From an uncultured Muribaculaceae bacterium (lineage in GTDB: Bacteria; Bacteroidota; Bacteroidia; Bacteroidales; Muribaculaceae): DNA of 64,000 nucleotides. Location of the stretch: the NCBI GenBank assembly GCA_947629175.1, contig CANRCT010000012.1:1-64000 (forward strand), given 5' to 3'. The position numbers and the translations under genes were made by a program. Shown in pieces: positions 49,601 through 57,900 of this stretch. The notes under the pieces were generated by a model that made no database searches, was not told the origin of the DNA, and saw nothing but the letters and a program-made list of their open reading frames with translations. Each line of letters starts with the position of its first letter. Position 1 is the first letter of the stretch.

Positions 49601-49852
49601 GCAAGCCGTCAGTGTTCTACCCGCTACCTGCAGGATGCAAGCTACGGCCGCCTGAAGAGCCTTATGCTCGGCTACACTCTGCCCGTCAAGGTTACCTCGA
49701 AGATCGGCATAGAGCGTCTGCGTCTCTACGTTCAGGGCGAAAACCTCCTCACCATCACTCCGATGGAGAAGTGTGTGGATCCCGAGACCCTCGGCAACAT
49801 GACTTACCCGCTGCAGCGTAAGTTCACAATCGGCCTCAATCTTACTCTTTAA
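46697..49852 (+). CDS. SusC-type TonB-dependent outer membrane transporter
   Basis: A 1,051-residue SusC/RagA-family transporter. It has a signal peptide (cut near residue 25, VYAQQ), a carboxypeptidase-D-like domain (residues about 35-110: GTVTDSTGEPMVGASVFV), a TonB box-like segment (DEVVVVGYG), a plug (ATSSFNVRGTTSLNGGGPLVLVD, then AAIYGARAAYGVILITTKK) and a 22-strand barrel to the end (RKFTIGLNLTL). With the SusD partner it would import a glycan or peptide using TonB energy. No glycosidase gene lies nearby, so the substrate is unknown. There is no N-terminal extension for direct ECF signalling. The high GC and strong codon bias suggest high expression. Confidence 0.95.
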   Translation: MPKQLTKVMLACLLSVGGCYQAVYAQQTASASQTNGTCTGTVTDSTGEPMVGASVFVIGSNKGTSTDIDGNFSLAGVKSGATLRISSVGYKTVNVTWEGQPLSVVLEDEGNQLDEVVVVGYGIQKKVNLTGAVATVNGDVLKDRPITNIGQGLQGVIGNLNVTANNGGAPGATSSFNVRGTTSLNGGGPLVLVDNVQMDPNLVNPNDIESVTVLKDAASAAIYGARAAYGVILITTKKGRANEKPTISFGASGYWSQPAMEFHKVNSLQYLQMMNGAAQNDRGSNYFNDLVNQYVEDYFYGRYDQPVFEVPGSNKYEYCGNNDWWDSLYKTAFSQLYNLSINGGTDKTTYYASLSMTDQGTNRRGADENYKRYNASINVDTKINNWLTVGAKISNAYVTQTHPTGSGNSGVTSMSGMFKNDLRPFMPVKHPDGNWAGQGSFTNPVAVAAEGGNSKTQNNDLWMTGVVKLTPIKNLFVQADYTWNSFTSNQTSRNTAFMEYGVDGVPLADYPWTSRPTYIYKYSANDYYQAFNAFAQYDLKIGTSHNFKFMTGYNQEKKVNGSFSGQRNDLMSGSSSQFGEATGDRSLSSSATQWSINSWFGRINYDFEGKYLAEFVWRYDGSSKFPHGDRYGFFPSGSLGWRISEESFWEGMRGWWNNMKIRVSYGRLGNQAVGSNFPYIANMGYGQLGYIVGGYENRPQVVQAPGLVSATLTWEKVDQLDLGFDAAFLGNRLTAEFDWYQRDTKGMLTAQKPLPGVLGTNVPNTNAADLRTNGWELALRWNDRVSSIGLNYYARLSLSDYQAKITKFDNPDKNLGSYYVGCKIGEIWGYESHGLFQSAEEIKNSPSQSDIWGRTWVPGMTKYVDRNGDGKIGYGENTVDDPGDRYIIGNDTPRYQFGITVGAEWKGFDFDMFWQGTGKRDYWMGGVDYWAFADEWSVPQKHQANNYWTPENPNAFFPLLSHNGGKNGASRQCSTRYLQDASYGRLKSLMLGYTLPVKVTSKIGIERLRLYVQGENLLTITPMEKCVDPETLGNMTYPLQRKFTIGLNLTL

Positions 49853-49879
49853 TCTAACAGCATAAAATACAATAGATAT

Positions 49880-51715
49880 ATGAAACTAAAATATATAGCA
49901 TCGGCAGTGGTGGCTTGCGGAATGCTCCAGGCCTGCGACTACACTGACCTGAAGCCGCTGGAAGGTTTCTCTGACCCGACATTCTGGCAGTCGGTCGACG
50001 ACCTTGAGCTCTATGCCACCGGTCTGTTCGGCAATTTCGGAGGCGCTTCCGCATATGGCGATGAAGAGAGCGACAATATGGTGCCCGCTACCATCAGCTC
50101 GTATCTTTTCGATACGTATGTCACCGCCAACGCAAGCGGCTGGGACTACAGCGCGTGGTCGACAATCCGCCAGTGCAACTACTTCCTCAACCGCTACCAG
50201 CGCGTAGAGGGCAAGGAGGCCGATATCAACAAATATGTGGCCGAGGTGCGCATGATCCGTGCCATGGCCTACTATTCCAAGGTGCGCAATTTCGGTAATG
50301 TGCCCTGGTATGAGAGCGATCTCCAGACCAACGACGAGGAGCTTCTCTACAAGACGCAGGATCCGCGCTCGGTAGTGGTGCCCAACATCATCGCCGACCT
50401 TGAGTTCGCAGCCACATGGCTCCCCGACGGAGGCAATGAGGTGATGGGCCGTCCGAGCAAGGACGCAGCCCGCGCGATGCTCGCCCGCGTATGCCTCTAT
50501 TTCGGCACATATGTGAAATACCACAGCCCCTCGGAAGAGTGCATGAAGGGCTGCGAGGGTCTCGACGCCAACGCGCTTCTCAAGAAAGCAGCCGACGCTT
50601 CACAGGCCATCATGAACACCGGCAAGTATGAGATCGTGAAAGTCAACGCTCCCTCCGAGGCTCCCCAGCCCGCAGGCGATCCCCTCTACTATCACAACCT
50701 CTTCATCCAGACACAGCTCTGGGGCAATAAGGAGAACATCTTCGCCCGCTACTATACGATCAACCTTGTGACCAACGAGGTGGGCCGTCAGGAAGGCAAG
50801 AACAACCTCGGCTACTCCAAGGACTTCGCTATGAGCTACCTGATGAAGAACGGTCTGCCTATCGCAAACACCGGATCGGGCTACAAGGGCGACGCTTCTT
50901 ATGAGGACGAGTTCGACGGCCGCGATCCCCGTATGGCCCAGACCATCGGCAACGGCGCCATGATGTGGTATCCCAACGAGGACTTCCCCCGTCGCGACCT
51001 GCTGGCTACCGCCAACGGCTCCTGCACAGGCTACTCTTCCTGGAAATTCCATTCGTCGGACTACGAGCAGCAGCAGCCCAGAAGCTGTACGTTTGACTGG
51101 TTCCTCTTCCGCTATGCAGAGACTCTGCTCATCAACGCCGAGGCCAACGCCGAACTCGGCACCTGCACTCAGGACGTGCTCGACAACACCATCAACAAGA
51201 TCCGCGACCGCGTAGGCATGGCTCATCTGACCACATCGCCTGTCGCTGACGCAGCTCCCGTTGATTACGGCTACAGCGTGTCGCCGCTGATCTATGAGAT
51301 CCGCCGCGAGCGTCGCGTGGAGCTTGCTCACGAAGGCTTCCGCATGGACGACCTCAAGCGCTGGAACGCCATGAAGCTTCTTGAGAATCCTCTGACATTC
51401 CTCGGCATCAAGGTTACTCCCGAGCAGGAGGCATTCTTCGCTGTCGACGGCGACTTCAATGAGGTTTATCTCAATGAGGAGACCGGCCAGCCAATCCAGA
51501 CCGGACTGACTTTCGGCGGAGCCGACGGTCTCAAGGTCATCGATTACAATGGCGCGAAGTATCTGATGGTCTACGGCAACGAACCTCTCTATCCCGAAGG
51601 CCGCAAGTGGAAGGTCAACGACAAGCGTTGGCTCTATCCTATACCTCTGAGCCAGCTGCAGTACAACAAGAACCTTGTACAGAACTACGGCTGGGAAACA
51701 CCCGGAGCTGAATAA
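49880..51715 (+). CDS. SusD/RagB-family outer membrane lipoprotein
   Basis: A 611-residue protein with a lipoprotein signal ending GMLQAC (Cys near residue 19). The SusD fold is recognisable: the N-terminal TPR part (SDPTFWQSVDDLELYATGLF; EVRMIRAMAYYSKVRNFGNVPW) and the C-terminal part (RRERRVELAHEGFRMDDLKRW). It forms the lid of the SusC transporter and binds substrate at the cell surface. It starts 27 bp after susC in the same operon. Confidence 0.95.
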   Translation: MKLKYIASAVVACGMLQACDYTDLKPLEGFSDPTFWQSVDDLELYATGLFGNFGGASAYGDEESDNMVPATISSYLFDTYVTANASGWDYSAWSTIRQCNYFLNRYQRVEGKEADINKYVAEVRMIRAMAYYSKVRNFGNVPWYESDLQTNDEELLYKTQDPRSVVVPNIIADLEFAATWLPDGGNEVMGRPSKDAARAMLARVCLYFGTYVKYHSPSEECMKGCEGLDANALLKKAADASQAIMNTGKYEIVKVNAPSEAPQPAGDPLYYHNLFIQTQLWGNKENIFARYYTINLVTNEVGRQEGKNNLGYSKDFAMSYLMKNGLPIANTGSGYKGDASYEDEFDGRDPRMAQTIGNGAMMWYPNEDFPRRDLLATANGSCTGYSSWKFHSSDYEQQQPRSCTFDWFLFRYAETLLINAEANAELGTCTQDVLDNTINKIRDRVGMAHLTTSPVADAAPVDYGYSVSPLIYEIRRERRVELAHEGFRMDDLKRWNAMKLLENPLTFLGIKVTPEQEAFFAVDGDFNEVYLNEETGQPIQTGLTFGGADGLKVIDYNGAKYLMVYGNEPLYPEGRKWKVNDKRWLYPIPLSQLQYNKNLVQNYGWETPGAE

Positions 51716-51739
51716 GCAGATAATTTAAGGTTGCACAAT

Positions 51740-51778
51740 ATCGATTCCCGGTCTCCTCTGCGGGAGACGGGAACCGAT
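51740..51778 (+). terminator. Hairpin downstream of susD
   Basis: Stem between 51740-51756 and 51762-51778 with a bulge, 24 bp after the susD stop. No T run, so it may protect the mRNA end or attenuate. Confidence 0.4.
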
Positions 51779-51864
51779 AAGACAAATGATCAAGTGTCAA
51801 GACCATTTTTGTTAGTTGGACATTAAGGTTGCGGAGAATAACATATGCTTCCGCTTGATCATCG

Positions 51865-51893
51865 GGCGCCGTGTCACTCACTGACACGGCGCC
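51865..51893 (+). terminator. Strong terminator downstream of susD
   Basis: A perfect 12-bp stem (51865-51876 with 51882-51893, 5-nt loop) followed by TTTTATTTG. Confidence 0.85.
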
Positions 51894-52011
51894 TTTTATT
51901 TGTTCTGATTATATCGTTCTGACAATAATGAATGTGTCCTGTCGAGCCAATGAGTGGTCTGACAGGACTAATGTCTTTATTTACAACTGATAGGGGTGTG
52001 GGGCGGGTATA

Positions 52012-52080
52012 AAAATAAAAAAATTACTCGTCATCACGACGAATAATCTTTTTACCTTAAATCTAATACCATGAAAAACT
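52012..52080 (-). ncRNA. Candidate tiny RNA between susD and trkA
   Basis: On the minus strand a near-perfect promoter (TTG at 52113-52115, 19-bp spacer, TAACTTTG at 52086-52093) is followed by about 35 nt, then a 10-bp stem (52023-52032 with 52038-52047) and a T-rich tail. The product would be about 60-70 nt with no gene downstream on that strand before susD ends. The reverse complement contains only a 7-codon frame. I have the impression that this sequence type recurs in Bacteroidales intergenic regions but cannot verify it. Confidence 0.55.
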
Positions 52081-52256
52081 GGGTGCAAAGTTAGCGACTT
52101 TTTGGTAAAATGCAATATCAAAACATCCTATTTAACTCCTTTTAACATAAAATTAATGTGAATGATCAAGTTGCCATCAGCTGTGGACTGGTCAAAAGTG
52201 TTGTGTTGCAGTGTTTTGGCTGAATGGAAAGCACCGGCGCCGATAAGGCCTCAATC

Positions 52257-52952
52257 CTACAGGTTTATGTCGGCAAAAAGCCTGCGGTAGGAGTCGGCTG
52301 TGCCGATACATACGAATTCGTCGCCTTTCTCTACCTCCATTCCGGGATTTCGGTCAGGGAAGATCCGCTTGAGATGCTTCCGTGAAATGCCGAGCAGGTT
52401 GCGGCTCTCGGTAAGCCGGCTCACGGCTACCAGATTCATCCCGTAGTTTTTCTCAAGATCGAGTGAGTCATAGGGAGTCCCGGTGAAGAAATCGGGAGCC
52501 GGGAACTTCAGTACGTAGTGCTCGTCGTCGATACGCATTGACTCGATCTCTGCTCCGATACCCATTTCGTTGACAAGATCGGTGGCAGCCCGCTGCTCTG
52601 GCGTCAGAATGCGGTCGATCTGGAATCCTTCGAGTATCGACTCGTGAAGCTTGTCGATAGCCCGCGCGTAGATGTGTTTCACCTCCAGCTTCTTCAGCAG
52701 TGCGACCGTGCGTATGCTTGCGCCGAAATTCTCTCCTATAGCCACTATCACGAGATCTACGTTTTTAAGCGGAAGCACGTTGAGAGATGTCTCGTCGGTG
52801 GAGTCGATGATGTAGGCGGTGGATATATAGTCCTTGATCGCCTCCACGAGCGAAGGATTTTTGTCGGCTCCGATCACTTCATGTCCCATGTTGGTGAGAT
52901 CCATGGCGAGATTGGCTCCGTAGATGCCGAGTCCGATGATGAGATAACGCAT
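52257..52952 (-). CDS. trkA: TrkA/KtrA-type potassium uptake regulator
   Basis: A 231-residue protein with one Rossmann RCK_N domain (GLGIYGANLAMDLTNMGHEVIGADK, residues about 7-31) and one RCK_C domain (about 140-220). It binds NAD(H) or ATP and gates the membrane channel. The single RCK unit is closer to KtrA than to the double TrkA of enterobacteria. It starts 7 bp after the trkH stop, in the same operon. Confidence 0.9.
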   Translation of the reverse strand: MRYLIIGLGIYGANLAMDLTNMGHEVIGADKNPSLVEAIKDYISTAYIIDSTDETSLNVLPLKNVDLVIVAIGENFGASIRTVALLKKLEVKHIYARAIDKLHESILEGFQIDRILTPEQRAATDLVNEMGIGAEIESMRIDDEHYVLKFPAPDFFTGTPYDSLDLEKNYGMNLVAVSRLTESRNLLGISRKHLKRIFPDRNPGMEVEKGDEFVCIGTADSYRRLFADINL

Positions 52953-52959
52953 ATTGAGA

Positions 52960-54828
52960 TCAGTTGATTATTATGTTGTCAGCCGGATATCTGGGCTGTA
53001 TGCCTCTGTGGCGCCCCGCTATGCCTGTGAGCAGCGATATGATGCCTACCCTGCCTATGAACATCGCCACGCAGAGCAGTATCTTGGAGGCATCGGAGAG
53101 AAGGGGAGTGGCGCCGAGCGACGATCCGACGGTGAAAAGCGCCGAGCATGATTCGAAGAGCAGTGAGCGGGTGGAGAGTCCGGGCTCCATGCCGAGGAGC
53201 AGAAGAGAGAAGATCAGGTAGGATATGATCGAGAGGGCAACAACGGCATTGGCTCTCCGGATGGAATTTACCGAGATAGTGCGGCGGAAAGCCGTCACAT
53301 AGGGGCGACCGGTGACGATAGCCCGCAGATTGAGCAAGATCGCTGCAAGAGTATTGACCTTTACGCCGCCGCCCGTCGACTGCGCCGCGCCTCCGACCCA
53401 CATAAGGAACAGCACCACGACCAGGGTGACGTCGCGGAAAGCTGCCGGGCTGACCGACGAGAATCCGGCGCTTCGCGGAGTGGCCGAGTTGAAAGCGGCC
53501 TGTGTGATTTTCTGCCACAGGGGCATCCCCGCGAGCGTATTGTCCCATTCAAGCCAGAGAAAGATGATGAACCCCGCTACGAAAAGCGCCAGGAAAGTGG
53601 TGATTACTATCCGGGTGTTCATGCTGAAAGGGTGCACGTTGCGCGGCTCCGGATCCATGTGGTGGACTCTGGCCCAGAATCCTCGTATGCGGTCGTGGAT
53701 CGTGTCGCGGAGATTGACAAGGATCGGGAAACCGATGCTTCCGGCCACAATAAGCAGTGTCGTGACCCAGTAGACAGAATTGTTGCCGGCCTGAAGGAGC
53801 ATCGGATCCGACATTCCCTGAGGCAGGGTGGAAAAACCGGCGTTGCAGAACGACGAGAGAGAATGAAACGCGGCAAAAGCCAGCTCCTCTTCAAGCGACA
53901 TGCCGAGAGCGCCTGTGACGCTCAGCCATATCCCGACAGCTCCTATAGCCTCCACGGCCAGAGTGAATCCGAGTATGTAGAATAGTGTGGGGACAAGCGC
54001 CGACATGGAGCGGGAGTAGATCATGTCGCGCAGAAGCATCTGCGAGTAGATGGAGGCGTTGCCGCTGAAAAATATGGCGAAAAAACTCGTGAACGTCATC
54101 ACTCCGAGGCCGCCGATCTGTATGAGCAGCGCCAGGATGATGACTCCCATGGGGGTGAAGTTGACATACACGTCGACCGGAGTGAGGCCGGTGATGCATA
54201 CGGCGCTCGTGCTGACAAACAGTGCGTCGGTATAGCTTATGCCCGCGTAAGTGGATTTCGGCAGCATCAGAAGAAGCGAGCCGATGAATATGAATATAAG
54301 GAAACTGGCCGACAGCAGGAGCGACGGGTTGGTGCGCTTCCCTACGGCGCGGATTATGCCGAAGCATATAGTCACCACGGAATATGCGCCGAGCGATGAA
54401 TACAGGAAGGCTTTGCCGTAAAGCAGACGTTCGAGCCACGGCAGCCATGGATGGTCGGGATGAGGATAGATCCAAGGCAGCAGCGTCAGTAGCACCATGC
54501 AGTCGACAATCCATTTGACCCAGGTGGTCTGGCGGCATGTGCGCCTGAAGAGAAACACGAGGTCGTAGACCACACGGATGATGAACACCGCCTGCGCGGC
54601 CCTGAGCACCTGGCGCAGCCCAGTGGTCTCGGCCGAAGAATGTTCAAACCCTACATGGAGTATGAATCCGGCTATACAGCCCACTGAAGCTATGAAGGCG
54701 ATGACCGTAAGAGCCGACCCGGCCAGACGCAGCGATGCCGCGCTCCTGTGGGTGAAGCGTTCGAATCGCCGGCGGGTAGCCCTGATCCGCCTCACGATTG
54801 GCCGTAATATGTCGGAAAGCTGTGGCAT
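52960..54828 (-). CDS. trkH: TrkH/KtrB-type potassium transporter
   Basis: A 622-residue polytopic membrane protein. The start at 54828 (MPQLSDILR) was chosen because the promoter -7 box lies just upstream at 54859-54866; the longer frame to 54909 would start before it. The N-terminal 150 residues add extra membrane helices, and the remaining part is the Trk/Ktr channel core with four pore-loop repeats (selectivity-filter segments such as STSAVCITGLTP, SLSSFCNAGFST, TPRSAGFSS and GSSLGATP). It imports potassium together with TrkA. Confidence 0.92.
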   Translation of the reverse strand: MPQLSDILRPIVRRIRATRRRFERFTHRSAASLRLAGSALTVIAFIASVGCIAGFILHVGFEHSSAETTGLRQVLRAAQAVFIIRVVYDLVFLFRRTCRQTTWVKWIVDCMVLLTLLPWIYPHPDHPWLPWLERLLYGKAFLYSSLGAYSVVTICFGIIRAVGKRTNPSLLLSASFLIFIFIGSLLLMLPKSTYAGISYTDALFVSTSAVCITGLTPVDVYVNFTPMGVIILALLIQIGGLGVMTFTSFFAIFFSGNASIYSQMLLRDMIYSRSMSALVPTLFYILGFTLAVEAIGAVGIWLSVTGALGMSLEEELAFAAFHSLSSFCNAGFSTLPQGMSDPMLLQAGNNSVYWVTTLLIVAGSIGFPILVNLRDTIHDRIRGFWARVHHMDPEPRNVHPFSMNTRIVITTFLALFVAGFIIFLWLEWDNTLAGMPLWQKITQAAFNSATPRSAGFSSVSPAAFRDVTLVVVLFLMWVGGAAQSTGGGVKVNTLAAILLNLRAIVTGRPYVTAFRRTISVNSIRRANAVVALSIISYLIFSLLLLGMEPGLSTRSLLFESCSALFTVGSSLGATPLLSDASKILLCVAMFIGRVGIISLLTGIAGRHRGIQPRYPADNIIIN

Positions 54829-54858
54829 ATATCCTCTTAATAACGTCGGCGGCAATGG

Positions 54859-54866
54859 CAAAGTTA
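54859..54866 (-). promoter_or_regulatory. -7 box of trkH-trkA
   Basis: TAACTTTG on the minus strand, about 30 bp before the trkH start. Confidence 0.6.
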
Positions 54867-54939
54867 CAATAAATCCGGCATATTTATCGTTATCTGTAGG
54901 CATATCCACGCATTGGCCGATGACATATGCACGCTTTAC

Positions 54940-57900
54940 ATGGCAGTCGACGACTTCAAATATATATATATCAGGTTGATTTTGGCGGCGGTAGCGGCCG
55001 TGGTGGCCTGTGCCGGCGTGCCCCTGTCGGCGCAGACCGTTTCAGGCGCCGACTCCCTGGCCATATCGCCCGTTTCGCCCACTGTGCCGCGATCCTACGA
55101 CGACATCCTTTCGCCCCCTCCGCCCGCAGATCTCGGATTGCCGCGCAACGTGGTCAGCTCGGTGGAATACGATGCCGCGAGCGGATATTACGTGCTGCGC
55201 ACCAAGCTCGGCGACAGGGATATAACCACTCCGTTCATACTCACTCCCTGGCAGTATGCGCAGTGGCGCGAACGCAACGAACGCAGGCAGCGGTTCAGGA
55301 TGCTCGACGGGGGGCCGGGCGTGGAAAACGACTCCATACGCCGACGCGAGCGGAGGCAGTTTGATCTTCTCGACATGAATTTTGACCTCGGGCCTCTCGA
55401 CAAGATATTCGGCCCCGGCGGCGTAAGGCTGACCACCACCGGATCGGTGCAGATCACCACGGCCGTGAAGTCGACAAAGACCGACAATCCGGCCCTGTCG
55501 CTCAATTCCCGGCGCAAGACGTTTTTTGATTTCGACCAGAAGATACAGGCCACAGTGGCAGCGTCGGTGGGCGACCGCATGAAATTCAATCTCAACTACA
55601 ACACCGACGCCACCTTCGATTTCGACTCGAAGAATCTCAAGCTGCAGTATGAGGGTACGGAGGATGACATAGTGCGCAATATCGAGGCGGGAAACGTCAG
55701 CATGACCACCGGATCGTCGCTTATACGCGGCTCCACGGCCCTCTTCGGCATCAAGTCGACTCTGCAGTTCGGACGCCTGACGGCCACCGCACTCGTATCG
55801 CAGCAGAACTCCGAGACCCGCTCCATCAATACCCGCGGCGGAGTGCAGACCACAGCGTTCTCGCTCAATGCCGACGAGTACGACGCCAACCGCCATTATT
55901 TTCTCGCCCAGTATTTCCGTGATCATTACGACGAATTTGCATCTCGTCTGCCCTACGTAAGCGGCGGCATAAACATCACCCGTATCGAGGTGTGGATTAC
56001 CAACAAGAGCAACAACTACAACCAGAGCCGCAATCTCACGGCCTTCATGGATCTGGCCGAGTCATCGCATCTTGCCTCAGGTCACTGGACGGTCAATCCG
56101 GCAGTCGCAGCGCCTGCCAACAACGCCAATAATCTGCTGCAGACGATCAAAAACGACTATCCGTCGGCGCGGTTTATTAATTCGGTCAGCCAGGCCCTTG
56201 CGCCCCTCTCGGCATTCGGCATTCATGGCGGCACTGACTACGAAAAGGTGGAGAGTGCTCGTCTGCTGTCGCAGACCGAATATACACTCAATCCCACCCT
56301 CGGATACATATCGCTCAAGACCCAGCTCGCCGCCGACGAAGTGCTTGCCGTGGCGTTTGAATACACATGCCAGGGACAGGTATATCAGGTAGGCGAGTTC
56401 TCGGCCGACATATCCGACACCCGTCAGAGCCTCTATGTGAAGATGCTCAAGAGTACCACGCAGAATCCGCGTCTGCCCATGTGGCGGCTGATGATGAAAA
56501 ACGTGTATTCGCTCGGCGCATATCAGGTGCAGCCCGACAATTTCAGGCTGCAGGTGAAATATCTCTCCGATACCACCGGCACCGAGATCCCTTACCTGCC
56601 TGTGCCCGGCCTGAGCTCCACACCTCTGCTTCAGCTGATGGGTCTCGACCGGCTCGACTCCAACCGCGAGGGTAATCCCGACGGCTTTTTCGACTTTATC
56701 GACGGCTATACCATACAGCCGTCGACCGGCAAGGTGATATTCCCTGTTGCCGAGCCGTTCGGCAGCAATCTCGTCAGCCGCATAGGGAGCGAGGCGGCCG
56801 CCGAGCCGTTTGTATATAAGGAGCTCTATGACTCCACGCTCGTGGTCGCCCGCCAGTTTGCCGACAAAAACAAGTTTGTCATCACGGGCGAATACCGTGC
56901 CAGCGGCGGAGCGCAGATAAGGCTCGATGCCATGAACGTGCCCCGCGGATCGGTGGTAGTGACCGCCGGTGGAGTGACGCTGACCGAGAATACCGACTAT
57001 ACCGTCGACTATGCACTGGGCATCGTCACCATCACAAACCAGAGCATTATCGATTCGGGTCAGGACGTGTCGGTGACGCTTGAGAACCAGAGCCTCTTCT
57101 CCACACAGCGCAAGACGCTCCTCGGACTCGATCTGGCCTACCGGTTCAGCAAGGACTTCTATCTTGGCGCCACTCTGATGCATTATTCCGAGAAAGCTCT
57201 GACTGAGAAGGTCAACATAGGAAGCGAGACAGTCAGCAACACTATCTACGGACTCAATTTCGGCTACGCCGCCGAATTGCCGTGGCTCAATACGCTCCTC
57301 AACAAGATACCGACCATCGACGCCACTGCTCCCTCGCGCATAAGTCTGCAGGGCGAGGTGGCGCGGCTGCAGCCGGCGGCGCAGAAAAGCGGTTCGGACA
57401 AGGGAAGTTCCTACATAGATGATTTCGAATCAAGCCAGACAGGCATCGATCTCCGTTCGCCCTATTCGTGGTTTCTGGCCTCCACCCCCTACGACAACGG
57501 CCCCGATCCCCTCTTCCCCGAGGCGGCCCTGTCAGACAATCCCGACTACGGCAAGAACCGCGCTCTGCTCAACTGGTACTATATCGACCGCATGTTCACC
57601 CAGCGCAACTCGTCGCTCTGCCCCGGCTATCTCCGCGCCGATCTCAAGCAGCAGTCCAATCCCTACGTGCGAGAGGTCACCTCGCGCGAGATTTTCCCCG
57701 ACAGGCAGCTGACCTACGGCGAGTCGTCGACCATCCAGACTCTCAATCTGTCGTTCTACCCCGAGGAACGGGGCCCTTACAATGTCGACGCCGAGCGCAT
57801 CGACGACCAGGGCCGTCTCCTGCAGCCAGAAAAGCGTTGGGGGGGCATCATGAGGCGCCTCGACAACACCAATTTCGAGCAGAGCAATATCGAATACGTG

